Source: Acanthamoeba lenticulata (Eukaryota > Discosea > Longamoebia > Acanthamoebidae). Taken from it: a stretch of 14,620 bases of DNA. The position numbers were made by a program, and so were the translations under genes. The first letter of the stretch is position 1. Each line of letters starts with the position of its first letter. The stretch is taken from assembly GCA_002179805.1 (NCBI GenBank), contig NAVB01003272.1, forward strand, positions 1 through 14,620. Reading direction: 5' to 3'. The notes under the pieces were generated by a model. It was not told where the DNA came from. It worked only from the letters and a program-made list of their open reading frames with translations, and did not search any database. Of this stretch, positions 8,503 through 14,620 are shown in pieces.

Positions 8503-8790
8503 GTGTGCGGCTACGGCGAGGTGTATAAAGCCAAGGGGAGCGGTACCGAAGTGGCAGTTAAGATGATGGTGGCTCAATACGGTTCGTTTGCCAAGGAGGT
8601 GCAGCGCCGACGAGGTACATTCATTAAACCTTCGTTCCCTTTTTAAGCATGGCTTAACTCTCTTTGGTGGTGCACGTGGTAGGTGCGAGTGATGGACACC
8701 TCGCTGCGGCATCCGGACGTGGTGCTGTTCAAGGACGGCAGCATCGACCACGCCGCCCAAGCTCTGCATCGTAATGGGAGTGGACAGGCC
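8503..8790 (+). pseudogene. Remnant of a tyrosine-kinase-like (TKL) kinase N-lobe
   Basis: Shows the order of a kinase N-lobe: glycine loop CGYGEVYKAKGSGTEVAVK (VAVK lysine kept), then a GT..AG intron-like gap at 8615-8682, then VRVMDTSLRHPDVVLF. In a shifted frame TPPKLCIVMGV follows, the strand before the hinge. It is broken: one base is missing before the intron (the codons GCC GAC GAG are out of frame with the glycine loop) and one is extra near 8748. No catalytic loop (HRDLK) or DFG follows. The glycine loop is in the same frame as the membrane glycoprotein ending at 8400, but TGA (8398), TGA (8446), TGA (8464) and TAA (8494) lie between. The kept intron means this is a DNA-level copy, not a retrotransposed one. 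Confidence 0.82.
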
Positions 8791-8849
8791 AAAGATATAA
8801 CAGGCAATTATTTCTTGACTTTGTTTGAACTTACCTGTTGTGATTTCAT

Positions 8850-8933
8850 AAAAAAAGGTTGGGCCATGTGCGGCCCGGGATCGAGGGTACGTGTGCAAGA
8901 GGTCGTAGAGGCTGCCGAGGCCCCATGAAACTC
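8850..8933 (-). pseudogene. Kinase hinge/alpha-D fragment on the minus strand
   Basis: Read on the minus strand from 8922, codons give GLGSLYDLLHTYPRS, the segment that follows the hinge (CIVMEFM) in the same TKL family. Upstream bases GAGTTTCATGG resemble the Glu-Phe-Met codons with a small indel. A strong donor (ACAACAG|GTAAGT, boundary at 8835/8834) follows. This is the next kinase piece after the plus-strand remnant ending near 8790, but on the other strand. It is either an inverted part of that kinase or the tail of the minus-strand receptor gene. No open frame supports a product. Confidence 0.65.
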
Positions 8934-8997
8934 AAGTTGTGATATATCTTTCACCCAACTAGAGAGGCTGAGGTGTTTGGGTCCATCATCATCCTCC

Positions 8998-10172
8998 TCA
9001 AGACTGCCATGACTCTTTCGTGGAGCTATGGTACAAGCCGCGGTCTGCAGAGTTGAACATGTCGTTGAGGTGCACCTGACTCACCATCTCTGTAAGCTCC
9101 ATCCCGCCTTGCCCTCCGTACAGGCTGCTCGTGCGCTTGGGCCTCGGTGCCAGTGAGCGTAGGTGCCGTCGCACCAGCAACACCACCGCCGCGCCGATGA
9201 GCGCGATCACCACCTGCGCCACGCTCACGCCTGCCGCAACGCCCACCGTCATCCTGCCGCTGCCTGAACTAGATGCTCCGACGGCAGCTTTGACTGATGT
9301 CGTTGGCGAGGCGGTCATGCGAGACGGTGTTGATGATGGCGTCGCTGTGCGCAAACTTGACGGCGTCACTCTCGAAGTCGACGCTTTCGGTGTCGATGTC
9401 GCTGATGATGGTGATGTTGGGGAAGATGATGCCGATGATGAGCCTGTTGGCGATCGACTTCTAGTGGCGCTGTCTTGTGATGGTGTAACAGAAGGAGAGG
9501 GTGATGCTGTCACGCGCGACGGCGACGTCGTCGCAGACGGCGGTGTCAAAGATGCCGACTCTGACGCTGACGCCGACGGAGATCTTGTCGCCTATGACGC
9601 ACTTGCGCTGGCCGACTGCGTGCTTTACACAGTAGCAGTGACGCTTGTGGGTGCGGCCGTTGGCGATGGCGATGGCGATGGCGATGGCGATGGCGATGGC
9701 GATGGCGATGGCGATGGCGATGGCGATGGCGATGGCGATGGCGATGGCGATGGCGATGGCGATGGCGATGGCGATGGCGATGGCGATGGCGACACACTTA
9801 CACGCGCCGAAGGTGAAGGTGTCGCCGACGGCATCACTCGCGATGGCGACGTTGACACACCCGCAGATGCTGTCGCAACCGACGCACTTGCACTTGCTGA
9901 CTGAATGCGAGACGCACTCCCTGTTGGTGTGCTCGTTGCGAGAGCGAAGCACTCATCGTCTCTGTAGCCGTTGGCGACCATGATGGTGATGAGTGGCGCG
10001 TTTGATGATTTTGCTTTGCCGCCTCCACCTGTCGACCCCCCAGGGGCGCCTGCCTGCAGCCGTGAGGAGACGCTTGATGGCGTGGACGAAGCCGTTGCCG
10101 ATGCCGTAACGATGACCGGTGGTGGCGTGTTGGTGGGTGACGTGGAGGACGGCGCCGACGTTGCCGAGCAGA
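8998..10172 (-). pseudogene. C-terminal part of a second mucin-like membrane protein, probably decayed
   Basis: Minus frame open from 10172 with Ser/Thr/Pro/Ala-rich sequence, an (SP)n run encoded by the 9661-9792 repeat, more stalk (SRVTASPSPSVTPSQDS), a transmembrane helix (VSVAQVVIALIGAAVVLLV), the basic stop-transfer RRHLRSLAPRPKR, and a tail ending STKESWQS before TGA at 9000-8998. Two in-frame stops (TAA at 9627-9625, TAG at 9594-9592) interrupt it, yet Ser-rich sequence continues in the same frame on both sides. A 39-nt GTGTAA..CATAG segment (9630-9592) would remove both stops exactly if spliced, but that is very short for an intron. No signal peptide or N-terminal ectodomain was found upstream. 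So it is a pseudogene, or a gene whose 5' exons I cannot see. Confidence 0.6.
9661..9792. repeat. Perfect (TGGCGA)22 hexanucleotide repeat
   Basis: 22 uninterrupted copies over 132 bases. All six frames stay open: Gly-Asp, Met-Ala and Trp-Arg on plus, Ser-Pro, Ile-Ala and Arg-His on minus. The minus Ser-Pro frame agrees with the flanking stalk sequence. Perfect identity suggests recent expansion. Confidence 0.97.
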
Positions 10173-10442
10173 GCTATGGAGTGGGCCACACGGTAGCGGG
10201 CCTACTCGGCCTCGGTGCGTGGCCTACCGGCATCGAGCCCAGTACGCCAGCCATTCCTTCCCACCGTGCACGGCGAGAGCGCAGAGCAAGGTGAAACAAG
10301 GCAGGCGGCCACAACATTAATATAGGTGATGGCTTGAACTGAAGCTGAGCCTGAACTGAACCACCTTGAAGTGTTTTTCACTTCAGAGACGCCGGCTTTT
10401 TTACTCGAGAAAACACACAAACCAAAGAAGCAAGCATTAAAG
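10173..10442. other. Gap between the minus-strand membrane-protein remnant and the TPR/LRR gene
   Basis: 270 bases. On the minus strand, 10189-10050 reads through with high third-position C (YRVAHSIALLGNVGAVLHV...) in a different frame from the stalk, but I recognise nothing and cannot call it. TAATATA at about 10317-10323 is A/T-rich and lies about 120 bases before the next ATG; a promoter role is possible only. Confidence 0.35.
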
Positions 10443-13344
10443 ATGGAGGAGCAGCTTGCCCAAATTGTGACGCAGTTCAACAGCGGTGCGCCCAAGGAAG
10501 CCACAGCCCACCTCACCACATTGTTGGCCAACCTGAGGTTGGAATCTCCTGGTACTGGCCCTGCAACGTCTTTGTTGAGCTGTTTGAGTTCCCCTTATTT
10601 GGAACTAACGATGCTGTATTACTGCGCAGATACCATCCTTCCAACTGCCTATGATGCTCTGGGCGAGTTCCGCAACTACCTGGGCGATGCTGATGGGGCA
10701 TGTGATGCGTGGGCTGATGGTGCCGCGTTATTACAGGTGTACAATGACGTCCGCCTTGCTGGCACCGCTTTTGCTCCACCATTGACGCTTGAGTGAGTGT
10801 TTGATACTTTGCAGGACCGCGAAGCCAAGACAGGCGAGACACTCAGCGGAAACGAGAAGATGATCTTTCTTGAGTTCTGCCTGCAGATCGGTCGCCTTTC
10901 CACAAGGCAGGGCAGAGAGGGCAGTGGCGTCATTCATAAGAAGCGCCAAGTTTGCTATGGTCCCACCAAGACGGCCAACGAGGAGGAAGAGAAGACCTGG
11001 AAAGAGGAGCGCTTTGCGCGAGCAGAGAAGTTCCTTCAAATAGCAATCGATCGTCTGGGCGCACCGGAGGATTCGGAGATGATGGAAGTGTTTCAAACGA
11101 CCCTTGCTGGGCTCTACGAGCAGAGCGACAAACCTGAAAAGGCCATCAAGCTGTACCGTGAAGCGTGGGAGGTGCGTGCCATTATTCTTTTTGAGATGAA
11201 ATTAATTCAGTTTTTAAATTCTTAATTAATTGTTTTACAACATGAGCAGAAAGAGCCCGAGGACGAAACGTGGCCGCTCAAGGTGGCGCTCATGGAGCAG
11301 AAGCTCGAGAGGTGGGAGGAATCACTGCAGACCATCAATCAGCTTCTCGCTAAACACCCCAAGAGCGCTGATGGGCATGACCTTCTGGCCAAGTACCATC
11401 ATCACAAGGGAGACAAGGCCGCTGAAGCCGAAGTTACCAAGAAGGTCAAGTTTTTGAACTGGATTCCGTCATTCTGCGAGCACCTGGACTACACCGAGGA
11501 CAATGTCGCCAAGCTTGCTCTGCTCAGCAACGGGGTATAATCTGCTTCTTCGACTTGATTCAGTTGTTGATCTTCCTGACACTGGTGATGTGCAGGAGAC
11601 AGGGTTTGCGTTCATCAACGACACGTTGCGCCAAGATCAGAGCCCGGCTTCCACGGAATGGCTTCTGGCCGTCTGTTGGCATCACTACCACGGCAGGCTC
11701 GAGGACACGGCGTTCAGCATCCTTGCTGAACGCGCCACCGACAAGAGCGTGGCCGACAAGGTGTTTTCCATGCTGAGGCAGACAGGCGGCATCTGCACGA
11801 TCAAGGGATGCGCCAAAGTGCTCGCCTCGGCCAAAGACGAGCGGACGTTCGACATTTTGAAGCAACTCCTTCCTCAGGACGTACGCCTTCATTCCCTCAA
11901 AAGATGGCAGAACTCAGAACCTCTCATAGAGCTCAACAGGTGAACTTGTTCCCGATGCACATTGCCGAGTCGTTTGGCGTTCTTGGCGATCCACGAGCCA
12001 TTCCCATCCTGGTCAGCTGCATGGGCCTCGCCAAGAAGGAAGCTGCTTTGACTCGGCCTGAAGGCGCCTCTCAAGCGACAACAGCTGGCAAGGAAGACGA
12101 GGACTCTGATTCCGACGACGACGACGAGATCATGTTTGAGATTGGCAACGATCGTCGTGTGGCCGAGAGCTGCTTTGCCTTGCGTTACTTTGGGTCGGAG
12201 CCAAGCGCGCGGGACGCCCTCGAACGAGCGCTCAAGGTGCCCTCGCTGAAGCAGATCGCCCTCGTCGCCTTGTTCATGATCGACAACGACACCTACCTGC
12301 CGCAAGTGGAAGCCCTCTTATCGCCCTCTGGCGGGCTTCAGCTCGAAGTCAAGCACATCCTCTCCAGGTGGGTCAAGCACCCCAGGATCGTTGAGCTGCT
12401 CCATGAAATCGAGGAAGAAGGTACCGAGGCGCAGCTCTTGTCTCTCTGTTCTTCTGCTGTTTGTTGATGATTTTTCTTTTTTTGTTTTTTATTAATTATT
12501 AATGGATTTATTTTATTTGCAGAAAAGCAAGAGCAACAGCGTAAAAACGAAGAGTACGAACGTGGAGTGGAACAGTATGTCCCGTCTGATGAAGAGCTTG
12601 CCGTCTGGCGCGAATCCAAGGTCATCAACATGTCAGGAAAAAGGACGCAAACAGTCCACCCCGCCATCTTCGAGCTTCATGATGCCGTCGGTACGTGAAT
12701 GGCGGTGAGCATGTCCAAACAGGTCTATTTACACTTGCCCTCCAGAGTTGAACCTCGGCGGGAACCGACTGCGTGAGCTGCCTGCCGAGTTGTCGCGGTT
12801 CACCGCCCTGACCAGCCTCGACTTGAGTTCGAATCGTCTGGCAGGCGCACTTTCCGACGTCGTAGCCGACTTGACCTCGCTCACCAAGCTCGATCTCAGC
12901 AGAAACAAGCTCACGCAGCTGCCTGAAAGCATCGGCCAGCTGACCGAGTTGCGCATCCTGTCTGTGTCGCATAATGCGCTCGTCAGCGTTCCTCCTGCGC
13001 TGAGCCTGCTCACCAACCTGGAGGGACTCGACTTGGACTATAACCACGACCTTGAAGCGCTCCCCGAGACGATGGCCGGTCTGGTCAACCTGAAGAAGCT
13101 GAACGTGGGTCACTGCAAGCTCAAGTCTGAAGGCATGCCGGACTTGTCCAAGCTGAGCAAGCTAGAGCGTCTCGTCGCCAATGCCAACGAGCTGACGGCT
13201 TTGCCCCGTGGTCTCGACCAGTGCGCGGCGTTGACGTACCTGAGCGTGGAGAACAACTCGATAACGGACAAGCCGGAGTGGTTGTCGCGCATCGCCACAT
13301 GCTACATGAAGCAGAAGCACGAAGATGAGCAGAACGAGGACTAG
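10443..13344 (+). CDS. TPR / HEAT-like / leucine-rich-repeat scaffold protein
   Basis: Eight exons (10443-10551, 10630-10736, 10815-11171, 11250-11534, 11596-11880, 11940-12420, 12523-12690, 12746-13344) join in phase to 796 residues. The first 380 or so are helical with TPR-like pairs (DALGEFRNYLGDADGACDAW, LAGLYEQSDKPEKAIKLYRE, LERWEESLQTINQLLAKHP). Residues about 382-541 look HEAT/ARM-like (MHIAESFGVLGDPRAIPILV, RVAESCFALRYFGSEPSA) with an acidic insert (EDEDSDSDDDDE). A charged block (YERGVEQYVPSDEELAVWRE, then VINMSGKRTQTVHPAIFEL) leads into about eight LRRs (LTKLDLSRNKLTQLPESIGQ and relatives) up to the C-terminus EDEQNED. No signal peptide or membrane helix, so likely cytosolic or nuclear. 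No enzyme motif seen; I do not recognise a named family. The role as a binding scaffold is inferred from the repeats. Confidence 0.85.
10552..10629 (+). other. TPR/LRR gene intron 1, in-frame and stop-free
   Basis: 78 nt, donor CTCCTG|GTACTG, acceptor CTGCGCAG|ATACC, phase 1; joins LRLESP to DTILPTAYDALGE. The donor at 10538 (CTGAG|GTTGGA) looks stronger but its phase leads to a stop. No in-frame stop within the intron. Confidence 0.7.
10737..11249 (+). other. TPR/LRR gene introns 2 (10737-10814) and 3 (11172-11249)
   Basis: Both are 78 nt and phase 0, with donors TTACAG|GTGTAC and GGGAG|GTGCGT and acceptors TTTGCAG|GACCG and GAGCAG|AAAGA. Both contain in-frame stops. The exon between them (10815-11171) encodes DREAKTGETLSGNEK through LYREAWE. 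Confidence 0.82.
11535..11939 (+). other. TPR/LRR gene introns 4 (11535-11595) and 5 (11881-11939)
   Basis: 61 and 59 nt, phase 0. Donors are CAACGG|GGTATAA read as GGG|GTATAA and CAGGAC|GTACGC; acceptors are GATGTGCAG|GAGAC and CTCAACAG|GTGAAC. They join SNG to ETGFAFINDTL and LLPQD to VNLFPMHIAES. Confidence 0.78.
12421..12745 (+). other. TPR/LRR gene introns 6 (12421-12522) and 7 (12691-12745)
   Basis: 102 and 55 nt, both phase 1. Donors GAAGAAG|GTACCG and GCCGTCG|GTACGT; acceptors TTTGCAG|AAAAG and CCTCCAG|AGTTG. Intron 6 is very T-rich at its 3' end. They join EEE to EKQEQQRKNEEYE and FELHDAV to ELNLGGNRL, so the last junction falls inside the first LRR. Confidence 0.85.
12746..13299 (+). 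other. Leucine-rich repeat region (about eight repeats)
   Basis: Repeats of about 23 residues matching LxxLxLxxNxLxxLPxxI: NLGGNRLRELPAEL, LTSLDLSSNRL, LTKLDLSRNKLTQLPESI, LRILSVSHNALVSVPPAL, LEGLDLDYNHDLEALPETM, LKKLNVGHCKL, LERLVANANELTALPRGL and LTYLSVENNSITDKPEWL. A solenoid for protein binding. Confidence 0.93.
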
Positions 13345-13682
13345 GCGCAACCTTTGTCTTTCTTCTGTTTCGATTTTTTTCTTTTCGTTGTGGCGTCGAC
13401 GGAAAGTCCTCGAAGAATGCAAGAAATGTCTCTACGTGGCAAGGGAAAGAAAAAAGAGAATGAAATACCTCGAACACTGGAGTAACGGCAACAACCGTTT
13501 CTTGCGAACTTGAACGCCAGATCGAGCTTTGCTCCACTTTTTCGAGTCTAGGTGTTGGGCTGAAAACTGTTTTTTTATGGACCTCGTGAGGTTTTAATCT
13601 TTCCATCGATTCTTCTTCTTTCGATCCCCCCCCCTTGCATTCCACCTTGAGACTTCTACTCACCCTTTATCCTTCTTCTCAT
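13345..13682. other. Intergenic: 3' UTR of the TPR/LRR gene and upstream region of the next LRR gene
   Basis: 338 bases with no convincing gene. T-rich after the stop codon (13370-13390), no AATAAA seen. A run of nine C (13626-13634) and a pyrimidine-rich stretch (13610-13680) lie just before the next reading frame. Confidence 0.5.
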
Positions 13683-14620
13683 ATGTTCTCCACATGCAGC
13701 GCATCTTCAACTGAACAAAACGTGCTCTGCTGGCCGCCTGTGCAGGGCATGGAACCAAGAGGCCTCACAATACACCACCCCCCACCGTCCAAGGCGGCCC
13801 GCGTCCGCCAGAAGATCCACGAGGCCCACGCCGAGCGCGCTGCCCACCTGAGTCTGGCCAACCTGGGCCTCACCTTCTTCCCAATCCCGCACTCGCACGG
13901 GCCCGTCGAGTCCACCCTCGACGAGCGCGAGCGCGAAGAATGCGAGGAACGGTACCGAGCCCTTGCTCTGTTCCTGTTCGTCTTTGCCGAGTTGATCCTC
14001 ATTGCCATCCTGTTCATGAACAGGGAGCTGCTGAGCCTGCTGGAGCACCTGGAGAGCCTGGACCTGAGCAACAACGATTTGTGCCACAGCGCGTTCCCGT
14101 CGGTCAAGCGCCGCAGCAACTCGTTCACGTCGCCCCTGAGCGCCATCTCCGACCCGTTCAGCATGTGGTGGGACGACGACGACGACGCCCACACGCCCAC
14201 GCCCTTGGGCCCGGCCTCGGCCTCCTTGACGGCCACCGCCGCGGCCACGGCGGCCTTTCTGGCGTCGCTCCCCCTGAGCGACCCCTTGCCTGTCTCCTCC
14301 TCCTCGTCGTCGTCGTCGTCGTCTTCATCGCCGTCGCCATCGTCGTCCATGCCGGCCTCGTCGCCGTTCTTGCCGCCCACGCCGCCGCCGTCGCCCATCG
14401 ATGCGTTGACCGCGACGGCCACGACGTCGACGACGACGACGACGGCCACGCAGCAGCTGCCGCCCATGATGCCGTCGCTGACGCGGCTCAACCTGCGCAA
14501 CAACAACCTGGACCGGATCCCGCGCTACGTGTGCTGCCTCGTGTCGCTCGAGTCGCTCCACATCGAACTCAACGGCCTCACCTCCCTCAAGGGCGTCCAG
14601 TGCCTCACGCGCCTCACCGA
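13683..14620 (+). CDS. Leucine-rich-repeat protein, N-terminal part (runs off the window)
   Basis: Open frame from ATG 13683, or in-frame ATG 13749, with a probable intron at 13952-14023; still open at 14620. An LRR-like piece (HLSLANLGLTFFPIP) is followed by charged sequence (DERERE), then after the intron ELLSLLEHLESLDLSNNDL, a second repeat. A long Ser/Pro/Thr/Asp-rich insert (about 14085-14465: WWDDDDDAH, poly-Ser, ATTSTTTTTA) separates this from further repeats (LTRLNLRNNNLDRIP, LVSLESLHIELNGL, LKGVQCLTRLT). It follows another LRR gene on the same strand by 338 bases, but the repeats are different enough that recent tandem duplication is not evident. The long minus-strand frames here are shadows of the low-complexity region. 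Function unknown; binding scaffold by analogy. Confidence 0.78.
   Translation, partial: MFSTCSASSTEQNVLCWPPVQGMEPRGLTIHHPPPSKAARVRQKIHEAHAERAAHLSLANLGLTFFPIPHSHGPVESTLDEREREECEERYRALALFLFVFAELILIAILFMNRELLSLLEHLESLDLSNNDLCHSAFPSVKRRSNSFTSPLSAISDPFSMWWDDDDDAHTPTPLGPASASLTATAAATAAFLASLPLSDPLPVSSSSSSSSSSSSPSPSSSMPASSPFLPPTPPPSPIDALTATATTSTTTTTATQQLPPMMPSLTRLNLRNNNLDRIPRYVCCLVSLESLHIELNGLTSLKGVQCLTRLT
13952..14023 (+). other. Probable intron of the downstream LRR gene, in-frame, stop-free, hydrophobic if read
   Basis: 72 nt, donor GAACG|GTACCG, acceptor ATGAACAG|GGAGC, phase 2; removal joins ECEER to ELLSLLEHLESLDL. If not removed it encodes ALALFLFVFAELILIAILFM, a membrane-helix-like segment. 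Splice sites and phase favour an intron, but a true transmembrane exon cannot be excluded by eye. Confidence 0.65.

Noticed and set aside
8200..8898. Minus-strand open frame of 232 codons
   Set aside because: It begins in the kinase fragment (HTYPRS), then runs through the plus-strand kinase remnant and glycoprotein gene with no domain; only its first part is meaningful.
9661..9792. Repeat array considered as CRISPR-like
   Set aside because: Units are contiguous six-base copies with no spacers, in a eukaryotic intron-bearing region; a simple microsatellite.
9131..9904. Plus-strand open frame rich in Gly-Asp over the repeat
   Set aside because: The minus strand in the same place shows a coherent stalk, transmembrane helix, basic stop-transfer segment and tail; the plus frame is only Asp/Gly/Ala/Val composition.
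10538..10629. Stronger-looking donor CTGAG|GTTGGA for intron 1 of the TPR/LRR gene
   Set aside because: Joining it to the acceptor at 10629 gives a frame that stops after eight codons; the donor at 10552 restores a TPR-like sequence.
13679..14506. Minus-strand open frame of 275 codons
   Set aside because: Its Asp, Ser and Arg runs mirror the plus-strand low-complexity insert, and the plus strand has clear LRR motifs.
1..14620. tRNA or rRNA genes, transposase or integrase genes, viral genes
   Set aside because: Nothing recognisable on either strand by eye; a tRNAscan and a transposon search would settle it.

Overview
The window looks like nuclear DNA of a free-living amoebozoan, most likely Acanthamoeba or a close relative. 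The exons are GC-rich with strong C/G at third codon positions. The introns are many and short (about 50-150 nt, GT..AG). The proteins carry long Ser, Asp, Gly and Pro runs. The gene types (hybrid histidine kinase, receptor-like tyrosine-kinase-like pieces, LRR proteins) are typical of that genus. The organism assignment is inference. Exon joins were made by eye from splice consensus, reading phase and protein-family continuity.

Layout. (1) 1-3364 (+): 3' part of a DNA ligase III-type gene in 7 exons. It holds the end of the nucleotidyltransferase domain, the OB fold, a long low-complexity linker with what looks like an ALC1-type macrodomain, four copies of an acidic T-x-E/D-M-D motif, and two C-terminal BRCT domains. 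(2) 3705-6302 (+): complete hybrid sensor histidine kinase (GAF, DHp/HisKA, HATPase, response regulator), 4 exons. (3) 6559-8400 (+): type I membrane glycoprotein with signal peptide, Ser/Pro stalk, one transmembrane helix and a short tail. (4) 8401-8997: debris of a tyrosine-kinase-like kinase domain. The N-lobe lies on + in frame with gene 3 but behind four stops; the next kinase segment lies on the minus strand, as if inverted. (5) 8998-10172 (-): C-terminal part of a second membrane protein with a mucin-like stalk that includes a perfect 22-copy hexanucleotide repeat. Two in-frame stops suggest a pseudogene or a very short intron. (6) 10443-13344 (+): 8-exon gene for a cytosolic TPR / HEAT-like / LRR scaffold protein. 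(7) 13683-14620 (+): start of another LRR protein, cut by the window edge.

These genes do not form an operon or an obvious pathway. Genes 2 and 3 and the kinase debris fit environmental sensing; the ligase fits single-strand break or base-excision repair. The points most worth checking are the macrodomain inside the ligase, the acidic repeats beside it, the split and flipped kinase remnant, the perfect 44-bp palindrome just before a 3' splice site, and an apparent excess of stop-free introns whose length is a multiple of three. Two of those introns would insert a hydrophobic, membrane-helix-like segment if retained.
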